The notes beneath the pieces were generated by a model that was given only the letters and a program-made list of their open reading frames with translations, searched no databases and had not been told where the DNA came from. This document shows positions 52,330 through 62,907 of a stretch of DNA of 64,000 nt, one piece after another (position 1 is the stretch's first letter; the number at the start of each line of letters is the position of its first letter). Both the position numbers and the translations under genes were made by a program. This DNA is from Ursus arctos (taxonomy: Eukaryota > Chordata > Mammalia > Carnivora > Ursidae): the NCBI RefSeq assembly GCF_023065955.2, contig NW_026622963.1, positions 6,455,001 to 6,519,000 of the forward strand, in the 5' to 3' direction.

Positions 52330-52540
52330 CTGAGTTCTCAGCTTGATCACTTATTTGCTAATGACCTTGGTCAAATTACTTATACCTTCTGAGCTTCCGT
52401 ATGCTCATCTGTAAAAGATCAACCACCCCACTAGTAAGAAGAATTAGAGTTAATACATTTATACCTTGGGTACGCTCCAAAGTACTGACACAGAATAAGT
52501 GCAAGATAAATGGCAGTTAAGTATTACTACTGCTACTAAC
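52330..52540 (+). repeat. MIR SINE
   Basis: CTAATGACCTTGGTCAAATT, CTTCTGAGCTTCCGTATGCT and CATCTGTAAAAGATC follow the MIR order. Confidence 0.85.
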
Positions 52541-52649
52541 TTCTACTATCACCACCAAGGTGCTGAGCTATGGTTAGAAAGTGTAAGTACTAAAGAATTC
52601 GAATAGGTCTACTTTCACAATATAAACTTACTGTACTTGACACTTTTTA

Positions 52650-53150
52650 AAAACTTCCTATTGCTCTCAAGATCAAAATCCTTAACATGATCTCAAAAGT
52701 TCTTCATGGTCTGGCCCTTATTGACCTTTGAAGTATAATCTTGAAGTTGGATACTCTCTCTCCCGCCCTCCAATCTCTTCTCAGAGGGAAGTTCTTCAGA
52801 AGTACCGAGTTCCCTCACAGGGTACCTGAGAACACCTTTCCCTTCCTCTATGCTACTTAGCAATAACCTGGTCTTTTAGATCTCAGCTCAGCTTTTTCAG
52901 AGACACTTTCTCTGACTTCCCAGGGCAAGTCAGGCCTTCCCTGTTACATATTCTGGAATGCCTCTCCTTCATAGAGCTTATTACGTAGAGTGGTAGCTTT
53001 ATGGTGACGTGTGTTAGCGTTGTAATAAGGTCTCCCCCATTCGTCTGTCTACATGTTCCTCAAGAGCAAGGAGTACACTGCGTCCCCACAACCTAGCCAC
53101 TTCTCTGCATGAAGTAGGAATTAAGTTATCTGTTGAGTGACTAAATAAAC
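52650..53150 (+). repeat. L2 LINE 3' end
   Basis: TTCTTCATGGTCTGGCCCTT, GAGACACTTTCTCTGACTTC and then GTTCCTCAAGAGCAAGGAG, in L2 order and ending near ACTAAATAAACTG. Confidence 0.85.
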
Positions 53151-53290
53151 TGAAATTAACAAATACCAAAATTAAAGAATTCTTTCTAAACCTAACTACT
53201 TCAGATAGAAGGTGACCATATAAATAATATTTATGGTTATCTGGCTTTGTATTGCTTCTCAGGCTAACTGATAGAAAATACACATACACA

Positions 53291-53485
53291 GGGCGCCTGG
53301 GTGGCACAGCGGTTAAGCGTCTGCCTTCGGCTCAGGGCATGATCCCGGCGTTATGGGATCGAGCCCCACATCAGGCTCCTCTGCTGGGAGCCTGCTTCTT
53401 CCTCTCCCACTCCCCCTGCTTGTGTTCCCTCTCTCGCTGGCTGTCTCTGTCAAATAAATAAATAAAATCTTTAAAAAAAAAAAAA
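53291..53485 (+). mobile_element. CAN-SINE
   Basis: GGGCGCCTGGGTGGCACAGC head. Flanks AGAAAATACACATAC and AGAAAATATACATAC form the duplication with one mismatch. Confidence 0.97.
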
Positions 53486-53839
53486 AGAAAATATACATAC
53501 AGTCAGAAACAGTTGCGTCCTTCAAAGAGAGGAATCTTTAAGCACGCAGAAATCTAATATATGACAGTCCTTTAACACTTTCAATTCAAATTTTTAAAAA
53601 TTTTAATGTGTGTGTGTGTGTTTTTTTTTTTTTTAAGAACTATCCAACTGAAAATGTGTCTGAAACTGTTTCATACTGTATTAGGAGTTTCACTATTCAA
53701 GGAAACTTGTGGTAAATGAACTAGTAGAGCTAACAATAACCAGCTAAAAGGTGTGCTTCGTGGTTTCTTTGGGAAGTACGGATACTGCACTATTTTAAAC
53801 CAAGGTGTATCTACCATTGCCTTAAAGACTTTGACGCCT

Positions 53840-54072
53840 GGGGCGCCTGGGTGGCTCAGTTGGTTAAGCGTCTGCTTTTGGCTCAGCTCATGATCTCAGG
53901 GTCCTGGGATCAAGCCCAGCTTTGGGCTCCCTGCTTGGCGGGAGCCTGCTTCTCCCTCTCCCTCTGCCTGCCGCTCCTCCTGCTTGTGCTCACGCACACG
54001 CTCTCTCTCTCAGATAAATAAATAAAATCTTTAAAACACACACACACACACAAAACAACGCTTAAAAAAAAA
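53840..54072 (+). mobile_element. CAN-SINE, older subfamily with a CA-interrupted tail
   Basis: GGGGCGCCTGGGTGGCTCAG head, and a tail that continues through a (CA)n run at 54036-54052 before a second A-run. Diverged flanks AAAGACTTTGACGCCT and AAAAAGTTTGACCCCT. Confidence 0.93.
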
Positions 54073-54289
54073 AAAGTTTGACCCCTTTACAGATTAAACT
54101 CTTTCTTTATATAGTAAGTATTCCCAAGTATATATGGTAAATTTTGGCCTCAAATGGCTTTTCACCATTCATTTACACCAAGCCAGAAAATAAAATCTGG
54201 AAAGCCCAAACCAAAGAAAGCAACAAGATTTGGAATACATCTCTCAGACTAAAATCTTTATTTGATAAGATTTATTTAGTGAAAATTAA

Positions 54290-54670
54290 TAAAGGGAAGC
54301 CTCACTAAAATAGAGTCAGGAAGCCAGAAGGGGAGCCGCTCCTCGGACCCAACAAGAAAACGCACTTGGCGCATTAGTACTACTAGCTACTACCTCAGCA
54401 GGAGCAAGAAAAGTTTTCCTCGGGTCCCAGCCAAGGAGAGACTGTCACAACTTAGCCAATGAAAAGCCGCGATACTTCAAACTCCACTTTACTCCAATGG
54501 ACTTGTTTTTTGTAACAGCCCTTCTACCTGCCCCCACCCCTTTCCTTTATGAAAGAGTGTTCCTCTCCTCGGTTCTCAGGACTTCCCTATGGTTTTGCAA
54601 CAGTTTGCTTACCCTGAAATGTAATTCTCTGCTATTCTCAAATAAACTCATTTTTGCTGGTAAAATAACT
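54290..54670 (+). repeat. Possible solo LTR fragment, split by a SINE
   Basis: CCAATGAAAAGCCGCGATAC (CCAAT), CCTTTATGAAAGAGTG (possible TATA region), then CTCAAATAAACTCATTTTTG (polyadenylation signal) are spaced like an ERV1-class LTR. It resumes at 54862. No coding part is seen. Assignment is by layout only. Confidence 0.35.
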
Positions 54671-54682
54671 GGCAGTTTTGCT

Positions 54683-54861
54683 TTTATTTTATTTATTTGA
54701 CAGAGAGAGAGCCCACGCAGGGGGAGCAGCAGGCAGAGGAAGAAGGAGAAGCAGGCTCCTCCCTGAGCAAGGAAGCCGGATGAGGGACTCGATCCCAGGA
54801 CTCTGGGATCATGACCTGAGCCCAAGGTAGACGCTTAAATGACCGAGCTACCCAGGTGCCC
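54683..54861 (-). mobile_element. CAN-SINE, older subfamily
   Basis: TTTTATTTTATTTATTTGAC tail side and head CTACCCAGGTGCCCC. CTGGCAGTTTT is repeated on both sides. Confidence 0.95.
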
Positions 54862-54879
54862 CTGGCAGTTTTATTTTTA

Positions 54880-55889
54880 AGGTTAACATTATGACAGATG
54901 TTCGCACATCCTATAACTGCAAAACAGCAATAGTTATTTTCTTCCCCATAAACTGCATTATATGTAGAAAATCCAGAAATTAATTTCTTCCCTTGTTATA
55001 TTAAAGGAAATTAAATTTTAAAATATGTCTCAGCTTTATAATAGAATCAAGACCTCAGGGAATCATCAAGTCCAGGAATGGTAAAACTTGGTGTATCTGC
55101 GGCCACTCCCCTGGCGAATACGGATAAATCGATCTTACCACTCCTTTTGACCAAGAATGTGCCCAGGCCTCCCTGGTCTCCGAGGACAAAGCAGCAGTCA
55201 ATAACCTAAGAACAGCACAGTCATTTTAATTGTCACGGGGAGCATCTGCTGCTAAGGGTTGTGAAAGGAGGTAGGCAACCACTTCAGGCAAACCTTCGTC
55301 CCTCCTGTTTAGAAAGGAAATCTGTTCCACTTTCACGGTGTCCTTCGTTCCAACCTTAAGGAGCACCTCTCAAGATAGAGCTCTTACTTCTCCACAGTCC
55401 CCAAGGAGGTGGAGGGACTGTGACAGCATAATATATTTCCTTCGTTATCACTGAACCGAGAGTGGGGGCACAGCTGAAGTACCTGTAAACGTGCCTGAAT
55501 GAGAGCAGAGATGCGCTGATAACGAAGGTTTTCAGCAATTCTGGCACTGACCATGCAGGAACAATCCAATATGGAGAAGACATCTAGTCATCAAAACACC
55601 ATGGCTTTACACATCTGCATCCTCCCATTCATCCCCAGTGTTCTAATTCGACAAGTAAGCTTCTGGTAAACTAGCTTCCAGATTAGGGAGAGACTGGATG
55701 GAAGTAACCAGACACGGGCAGCTATTTAGTTCTCCTTATACATTAATAAGATGACACCTAACACCACAGTGAACTTGCAGTGTAACTCAGCATCTCTGAA
55801 TCCAATCAAGACTGAGTTTCTGCTTCAACAAGGCTAGGTGAATTTATCAAGATGACAAAAGACCTTCACCTTGCAACAGGAACTGAGTC
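54880..55889. other. Unassigned, CpG-richer than its surroundings at 55080-55620
   Basis: No repeat recognised. The 75-codon open frame on the minus strand here has no recognisable family and no supported splice sites. Confidence 0.5.
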
Positions 55890-55907
55890 TCCCCTAACAA
55901 AACTTCT

Positions 55908-56750
55908 TTTTTTTTTTTAATGATTTTTTATTATATTATGTTAGTCACCATACAGTACATCCCCGGTTTCCGATGTAAGGCTCGATGATTCATTAGTTGC
56001 GTATAACACCCAGTGCACCATGCAATACGTGCCCTCCTTACTACCCATCACCGGTCTATCCCATTCCCCCACCCCCCTCCCCTCTGAGGCCCTCAGTTTG
56101 TTTCTCATAGTCCACAGTCTCTCATGTTTCATTCCCCCTTCTGTTTATCCCCCCTTTCTTTATCCCTTTCTTTCCCTACCGATCATCCTAGTTCTTATGT
56201 TCCATAGATGAGAGAAATCATATGATAGTTGTTTTTCTCTGCTTGACTTATTTCACTTAGCATTATCTCCTCCAGTGCCGTCCATGTTGCAGCAAATGTT
56301 GAGAACTCGTTCTTTCTGATAGCTAAGTAATATTCCATTGTATATATGGACCACAACTTCTTAATCCAGTCATCTGTTGAAGGGCATCTCGGCTCCTTCC
56401 ACGATTTAGCTATTGTGGACATTGCTGCTATGAACATTGGGGTGCATATGGCCCTTCTCTTCACTACGTCTGTATCTTTGGGGTAAACACCCAGTAGTGC
56501 AATGGCTGGATCATAGGGTAGCTCAATTTTTAACTTTTTAAGGGACACTGTTTTCCAAAGTGGCTGTACCAACTTGCATTCCCACCAACAATGTAGGAGG
56601 GATCCCCTTTCTCCACATCCTCTCCAACAATTGTTGTTTCTTGCCTTGTCTATTTTTGCCATTCTAACTGGCGTAAAGTGGTATTTCAGTGTGGTTTTGA
56701 TTTGAATTTCCTTGATGGCTAATGATTTTGAACATTTTTTCATGTGTCTG
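55908..56750 (-). mobile_element. Young 5'-truncated L1, open ORF2 C-terminal frame
   Basis: Minus-strand L1 with an exact 18-bp duplication, TCCCCTAACAAAACTTCT, at 55890-55907 and 56751-56768. The ORF2 C-terminal frame stays open for 188 codons but has lost two codons (WKTVSLKK where the sister copy at 48.9 kb has [10 protein letters not shown]). Confidence 0.98.
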
Positions 56751-56768
56751 TCCCCTAACAAAACTTCT

Positions 56769-58028
56769 AATTCAAACTTTTACAAGGTACAGAATATATT
56801 AGAAGCACAGAGGAAAACTGTAAAAACTATAAGCAATATTTACTTTCTCATTTAGTTTAGAAGTTTCTTTGCTGTTCTTTTCATAAGGATAAACTAAATC
56901 TCTATGTTTTTAAAATACATAGTCCCTACACAGTTTCTTCCAATTATTCTCATTTCACTTGGCTTTACTTTAATTTTCTTCTGAACTAGAAATAAGATCA
57001 CAGAGCTCAGTACATTGAAAAGGCATGCAAACTGTAATCAAAGTTGTAAAACCACAATTTTAAGAAGTAAACACTCAAAAAAAAAAAAAAAAAAGGAAGG
57101 AAATAACCAAGGAGTTAACAGCTATGGAATGTGGGATTAGAGAACACTTTTGTTTTCCCCTGTATTTTCTAAATTTTCTATAATGAATATTATTCTGTTC
57201 AGGCTTCTTATCTTAGAAGAAACACCCATTCAGTTGCCTTAAGAAAAACAGGATTTATCATAAAGATACACAAAGAGCCACAAGGGAAATCTCACAGAAA
57301 ACAAATAATGGGAACCGCAATTGAACTGAGCCCAAGTCTGGAGCTAGAGGGTGGCCCGAAAGTCACCTGCCTTCTAGAAACCTCCTGAAGAGAAGAATTA
57401 GAGCTGCCACCAAAGCTCTGCCATGGACACTGACCAAGTGTGAGACCAAGTGATCTAAACACGCTCACCCTCAGTCAGGGACATTCTTTGCTTCCATCTT
57501 AAACTCTGAAACTCTGAATTTCTTTCACTTTATGTGTAGGCTGTGGTTGAGGTACAAAGTTAGGAAAACAGGCAGCTTTTGCTTAAGGATTAAGCTAATG
57601 GATTTTAGATTAAGAATTATACATACACACGGTTTCTAGAAAGATCCAATAGTACAGGTAAAGTCTCCTTCCTGTTCCCTGGCATTATGGGGGTGAGGGG
57701 AATAGTAATCTATAAAAGGAAAATTTACATTTATGTTTCTAAAAATCATAAAAATATCATTTAACGAAGCACAATATTGATAAAGTTTTTCCTCATTTTA
57801 TTACATAAACAATTATTGTATAACAACTAGAAAGGGCACATAATCAAAACAAACAGGTTCCTTCAAAATTATTTGATATCATTTCACACAGAAACAGAAA
57901 GCACTCTAAAACTGATTGCTTCGACTTTAAATACTTTTCTCAACTCTACTGTCCACAGAGCAGATACTTATACTGACAACCTATTTATAAATTATCTGAG
58001 ATACTTCATCATTATAGAAATATTTGAA
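56769..58028. other. Unassigned AT-rich sequence
   Basis: An A-run lies at about 57077-57094. Nothing else is recognised. Confidence 0.6.
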
Positions 58029-58230
58029 GGGGCGCCTGGGTAGCGCAGTCGTTAAAGCGTCTGCCTTCGGCTCAGGGCGTGATCCCGACGTTCCGGGATC
58101 GAGTCCCACATCGGGCTCCTCCGCTGGGAGCCTGCTTCTTCCTCTCACTCGCCTGCTGTGTTCCCTCTCTCGCTGGCTGTCTCTCTGTCACATAAATAAA
58201 TAAAAAAAAATCTTTAAAAAAAAAAAAAAA
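58029..58230 (+). mobile_element. CAN-SINE
   Basis: GGGGCGCCTGGGTAGCGCAG head. AGAAATATTTGAA and AGAAATATTTCAA flank it. Confidence 0.97.
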
Positions 58231-58798
58231 AGAAATATTTCAAGTCCTATTATACTTTCCATTTGTCCTGCTCAGGTTTAAGTGGCTAAAATAAAAAGAA
58301 TTGTTGAAAGTGTTCTCAAAAACTAAAAACATCAAATAAACATAAGGTAGTAACGCTTAATATTTTAAAATTATTGAATACCTTCAAAGTGTTCTAGAAC
58401 TTCTACTGGGCATTGGCAGTTATCTCAGATGGTGGTTTTCAAACCTTTTAAACTTCAGAAATTTTCTTCAAAGAAGCCCAGAAACGAACAAAGAATGAGG
58501 AGCTGCTCTGTTTGAAGGTATGGTCCCTTTACAGCCTCTATTTCTTCCTTTGTCCCTACAGCACTGAAGATCCTTCAGAGGGCAGCTCAGAGCATAGCAG
58601 GCAAATGATCTGCATTAAATGTGTGTGTTTATTCAAAACGCAGATAGCCACCATTCCAAACCTTCTAAATTCATCTCTTCAAGTGCAGTCCAGGAATGTC
58701 TGAGAACCCCGTATTGCTGAATTCCTTAATCACAGTTTATTTTTAAGAGTCTAGTGAAGAATTTGGCATATATTTTTCTAATTAAAAAAAAATCTCCA
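58231..58798. other. Unassigned sequence
   Basis: No gene or repeat recognised. Confidence 0.6.
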
Positions 58799-58999
58799 GG
58801 GACGCCCAGGGGGCTCAGTTGGTTAAGCATCTGTCTTCCGGCTCAGGTCATGACCCCGCGTCCTGGGATCAAGTCCTACATGGGGCTCCTTGCTCAGCAG
58901 GAAACCTGCCTGCTTTTCCCTCTGCCTGCCACTTGTGCTGCTTGAGCTTCCTCTTTCTCTGACAAATACATGAATAAAATCTTTAAAAAACAAAAACAA
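58799..58999 (+). mobile_element. CAN-SINE, older subfamily
   Basis: GGGACGCCCAGGGGGCTCAG head and tail AAAAAACAAAAACAA. The next SINE inserted directly into this tail. Confidence 0.95.
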
Positions 59000-59200
59000 G
59001 GGGCGCCTGGGTGGCACAGCGGTTAAGCGGCTGCCTTCGGCTCAGGGTGTGATCCCGGCGTTATGGGATCAAGCCCCACGTCAGGCTCCTCCGCTATGAG
59101 CCTGCTTCTTCCTCTCCCACTCCCCCTGCTTGTGTTCCCTTTCTCACTGGCTGTCTCTATCTCTGTCAAATAAATAAATAAAAACAAAATAAAATAAAAT
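59000..59200 (+). mobile_element. CAN-SINE, young, inserted in the tail of the preceding SINE
   Basis: GGGGCGCCTGGGTGGCACAG head. Both flanks read AAAAAACAAAAACAA, which is the tail of the older SINE. Confidence 0.96.
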
Positions 59201-59444
59201 AAAAAACAAAAACAAAAACTCCGCTACTCAAGCAGGGATTATTCTAATGAACCATCCTCCAACTTGCTTTTTTCACGTAATAAATATATTTTGGACATCC
59301 TGACAAGCCTAATGATAATTTCTAATGATTTATAATTTTCCATGATCAGAGAAAACAAAGATTTTTAAAAAGGAGTAAATAACAAATGCTTTAGTTTTAC
59401 TATCTTTGTTACTTCAGGTATTCTAAGTTGATTTTAGAATTTAG

Positions 59445-59610
59445 GGGGCGCCTGGGTGGTTCAGGTCATGATTCCAGGGTCCTGGGATCAAGCCCCACAT
59501 CCAGCTCCCTGCTCAGCAGGGAGTCTGCCTCTCACTCTCCTTCTGCCTGCCACTGCCCCTGCTTATGCTCTCTCTCTCTGTCAAATAAATAAATAAAATC
59601 TTTAAAAAAA
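59445..59610 (+). mobile_element. CAN-SINE with an internal deletion in the tRNA-like head
   Basis: GGGGCGCCTGGGTGGTTCAG then directly GTCATGATTCCAGGGTCCTG. About 25-30 bp that normally carry GTTAAGCGTCTGCC...GGCTCAG are missing, including part of the promoter. Confidence 0.93.
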
Positions 59611-59892
59611 AATTTAACGTTGCGTGGGTTATAATACTAATATTGTATTGCCAGATACCTTTACGGGAAACACCTCTGGTTTGGGGTTTGGAAGAAAGTG
59701 CCAAATTTCTAAATCAGTTAATTTTCATGTTTGAAAAATATTTAACAACTATTAAAAGCAGTTTTGAATGTTTCACATTCTATTTTACATCATTCAAATA
59801 ACAGCTGTCTATGAAGATAATTTAAATTTGGCATGGAGTAATAAGTAGTTTCCACATTCATTAGGATGCTTTAAGTGTTTTGTTTTTATGTC
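59611..59892. other. Unassigned AT-rich sequence
   Basis: No gene or repeat recognised. Confidence 0.6.
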
Positions 59893-60088
59893 TTTAAGAT
59901 TGTATTTATTTATTTGACACAGAGAGAGAGAGAGAGAGCACAAGCAGAGAGAGCAGCAAGCAGAGGGAGAGGGAAAAATAGACCTCCCGCTGGGCGGGTA
60001 GCCCGATGCAAAACTTGATCCCAGAACCCTGAGATCATGACCTGAACTGAAGGCAGATGCTTAACCGACTGAGCCACCCAGGCACCCC
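59893..60088 (-). mobile_element. CAN-SINE, older subfamily
   Basis: TTTAAGATTGTATTTATTTA tail side, (GA)n body and head CACCCAGGCACCCC. Flanks AAGTGTTTTGTTTTTATG and AAGTATTTTGTTTTTATA. Confidence 0.96.
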
Positions 60089-60340
60089 AAGTATTTTGTT
60101 TTTATAGTCAAATTCTTACTTACAGCAAACTATTCTAAAAATTATATTTTATTATACAAATGGCAATAAAGTATTTTGTACTGATTTTAGTAGAATGGCA
60201 ACATAATCAACAGACCTTCAAGTAATACTTTCTGTACTTGAGAAATGGAGCTTCAATATCTTTATTGTCAATATCTTAATTATCTTTATCATCATCTTAA
60301 CAGAGGGACAGTACTTATTTATATTGATGTGATTATTCTT

Positions 60341-60532
60341 TTATTTATTTAGAGAGAGAGGGGTTTTCAAGCAGGGGAAAGGGGAGAGGATGAGGGAGAG
60401 AGAGAAACTCAAGCAGACTCTGCTCTGAGTGTGGAGCCCAACTCGGGGCTTAATCCCACGACCCTTAGATCATGACCTGAGCCAAAATCAAAAGTCAGAC
60501 GCTCAACTGACTGAGTCACCCAGGCGCCCCTT
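60341..60532 (-). mobile_element. CAN-SINE, old copy
   Basis: TTTTATTTATTTAGAGAGAG tail side and head GTCACCCAGGCGCCCC. TGTGATTATTCT and GGTGATTATTCT flank it. Confidence 0.94.
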
Positions 60533-60544
60533 GGGGTGATTATT

Positions 60545-61599
60545 CTAATTGTAGTTAATAAATGCTTACACTTGTAACCTTTTGGCTGATGCTGACAGAG
60601 CACACAACCTTTGCTAATGGCAGGGCTAGGCACTGTGTGTCACAAGAGTTTCAGCTCACCGGTTCCCAAACGTTGTTGAGTGATACTCTTAGGTCTTGTG
60701 AGAGGTATCTCACAATGGTATCTCCTAGACATTGTATTATTTCCCTGAATTTCGAGGATGTGGAAAATGTTTTATAATGAGCAGATCTGAGATCCAGGAT
60801 AGCTGTGGTGCTTTAAAATCATTACTCTTCAGAGCTGGTAGACTAATTGGAATCAGTGGCTCTCCTACGTGTCTGAGGCCGAATGTCGCGGAAGACTGTC
60901 CCTTTTGAATGTAGCAGTACGCTATTTGAGAACCATTCCTATTACTGGTAACAGATTAAGAAGAATGAGATGTTTCATACAGAGTCTTATAAATGTCTAC
61001 ATTAGAGAAGAAAAACGGTGTTTTTCTTGAGGTCAAAATCTTAAATTTTATGTTAGAGTACTTCTAGTCAGTTTTATTTGGTTTTTAATTTGCAGAGTAT
61101 TTCTTCTATAGTTAAAAACACTTGTTAGTCTATTTGCTTATATGTATTTATAAAATATAATAATTTTGTTATATAGAAGATGTCTGGATCTTTTAAAGGA
61201 ATATCTTTTGTACCTCAATCACAGCCTTTTACTCAAAAAAAAAAAAAAAAAAATTGCCATAGCCCACAGTCCTTAAACAGAGAACTGAGCCACATTTAGA
61301 GGCCAACTACTACAAATAAATAATTTGCTTAGGCTTTTCCAATAACACAGATAATAACAGAGCCTCACACATGCAATTTCCCTTCTCATACCCTTCCTGA
61401 ACTTATCATTAATGTGTTCGGGAAAGAGGAGTTTTAAATAGACCAAGGAGTACATTATTCTAATAGAACAATTTTTTTAAATTGCATTATTTCTCAAGTG
61501 ACAGTACGTGGAAGATGCAAAGAAAGTTTTAAAACAGTCTCGTATAAAATTAATTTAGATTGATCAATGGCAAGAAGACCTATTATAGATTATATTTTT
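60545..61599. other. Unassigned sequence
   Basis: No exon or recognisable repeat; an A-run lies at 61234-61253. Confidence 0.55.
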
Positions 61600-62020
61600 T
61601 CTAGTGTCTGCATCCTGGACTGGATTACGATAATCTACTAATTGGTCTCCTCACTTCCACCCTTGTCCCCTGCTCCCCACGGTTATTCTCCACACAACAG
61701 TCAGAATTGTTTTTAAAATAAGTCAGATCATGTCACTCCTTTACTTAAAACCCTCCAGTAGTTTATATTCTTGTCACAAATATGGAACCTAAAAGTAAAA
61801 ATTAGGAAGCAATCAAACAAACCCAATATACGGGATGTTCTGTAAACAAGCAGACAAAAAAAAACCCGGCCTGCTGAACTCTTTAGATTGGAATTCAAAT
61901 ATAACCCAAAACCATTACCCAAACGTGATCCAGACCCCAAGAGATCACTGATTTAATCTCTTTCCACTTTCTCCCCTTTGCTCACGTGACTCCAATCTCA
62001 ATGGCTTTCCTGTTTTTAAA
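61600..62020 (+). repeat. L2 LINE fragment
   Basis: GATCATGTCACTCCTTTACT and AAAACCCTCCAGTAGTTTAT are a typical L2 segment. The rest is diverged. Confidence 0.75.
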
Positions 62021-62149
62021 ACATGAAGACAACAAAGACAATCCCATATCAAGGCTTTTTTTTAACAAGCCTTCCCTCCGCCTGGAATTATTAATAATTA
62101 GACAAAAAAAGCAAAAATGCCCATTCCCCCACAAAAGCATTACTACATC

Positions 62150-62545
62150 ATAATGTATCCGTTTTCTATTGCTGCCAAACCAAACACAGTGATTGTAAAT
62201 AGCTACCATTTACTATTGCTCACCAGTCTACAGGTCAACCGGGCAGTTCTGCTGTGCTGGGCCAGACTGAGTAATCCCAGGACTGTGCACGCGTCTACTA
62301 CCAACCGCCAAAGTTGGTTGGGGGCCGGCTGGTCTGGGAGAGCCTCTTTCCCATGTCTGGTGATTGGCTTGCTGACAGCTGGGGTAACAGGAGCAACTGC
62401 TAACTAGCAGTCTGGCATGGGCTTGTTCACAAGAGAGAACAGAAGCATGAGAGATCTTTTGAGATCCAGGCTTAACATCATTTCCAACACTTTCTATTCT
62501 CCAAAGTAAAGCACAGCCTAGAGTCAAGAGCTAAGAAAACAGTCA
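62150..62545 (-). repeat. MaLR (MLT1-type) LTR fragment
   Basis: Reverse-oriented: TATCCGTTTTCTATTGCTGC at the left, then CCAGTCTACAGGTCAACCGG and GGGGCCGGCTGGTCTGGGAG. Only LTR sequence is present. Confidence 0.75.
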
Positions 62546-62699
62546 CACTGTAGACCGTGGATACAAGGAAGGGTAGAGAATGGGGTCATTTTTTTAGTCC
62601 ATCTACCAAATACCGTGATATGAGCACTTTTTAAAAAATCCTGGCTCACCTAAGACGGAGGAATAATGGCGAATGCAAAGGATGACATAAACTATACTT

Positions 62700-62907
62700 T
62701 ATGACTTGGCACTACTGACATTTTGAACCACAAAAGCGTTTGTAGCGGAGGGGCTGTCCCCTGCATTACAGGAGGGTTAGCAGCCTCCCTGGCATCTACC
62801 CACTAGACATCAGTAGTACCCCCCAAGTCGTGACAACCAAAAATGTCTCCAGACATTGCCAAATGTGCCCAAAAAAACAGACCTGCCTGCAGTTGAGAAC
62901 CACTGCG
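62700..62907 (-). repeat. MER20 (hAT-Charlie type, non-autonomous)
   Basis: Reverse MER20 wording: GGCATCTACCCACTAGACAT, AAATGTCTCCAGACATTGCC and GTTGAGAACCACTG at the end. Confidence 0.85.

Noticed and set aside
62117..62527. Open frames of 96 and 99 codons on opposite strands
   Set aside because: Both lie within an MLT1-type LTR, and chance openness on both strands is typical of such GC-richer repeats.
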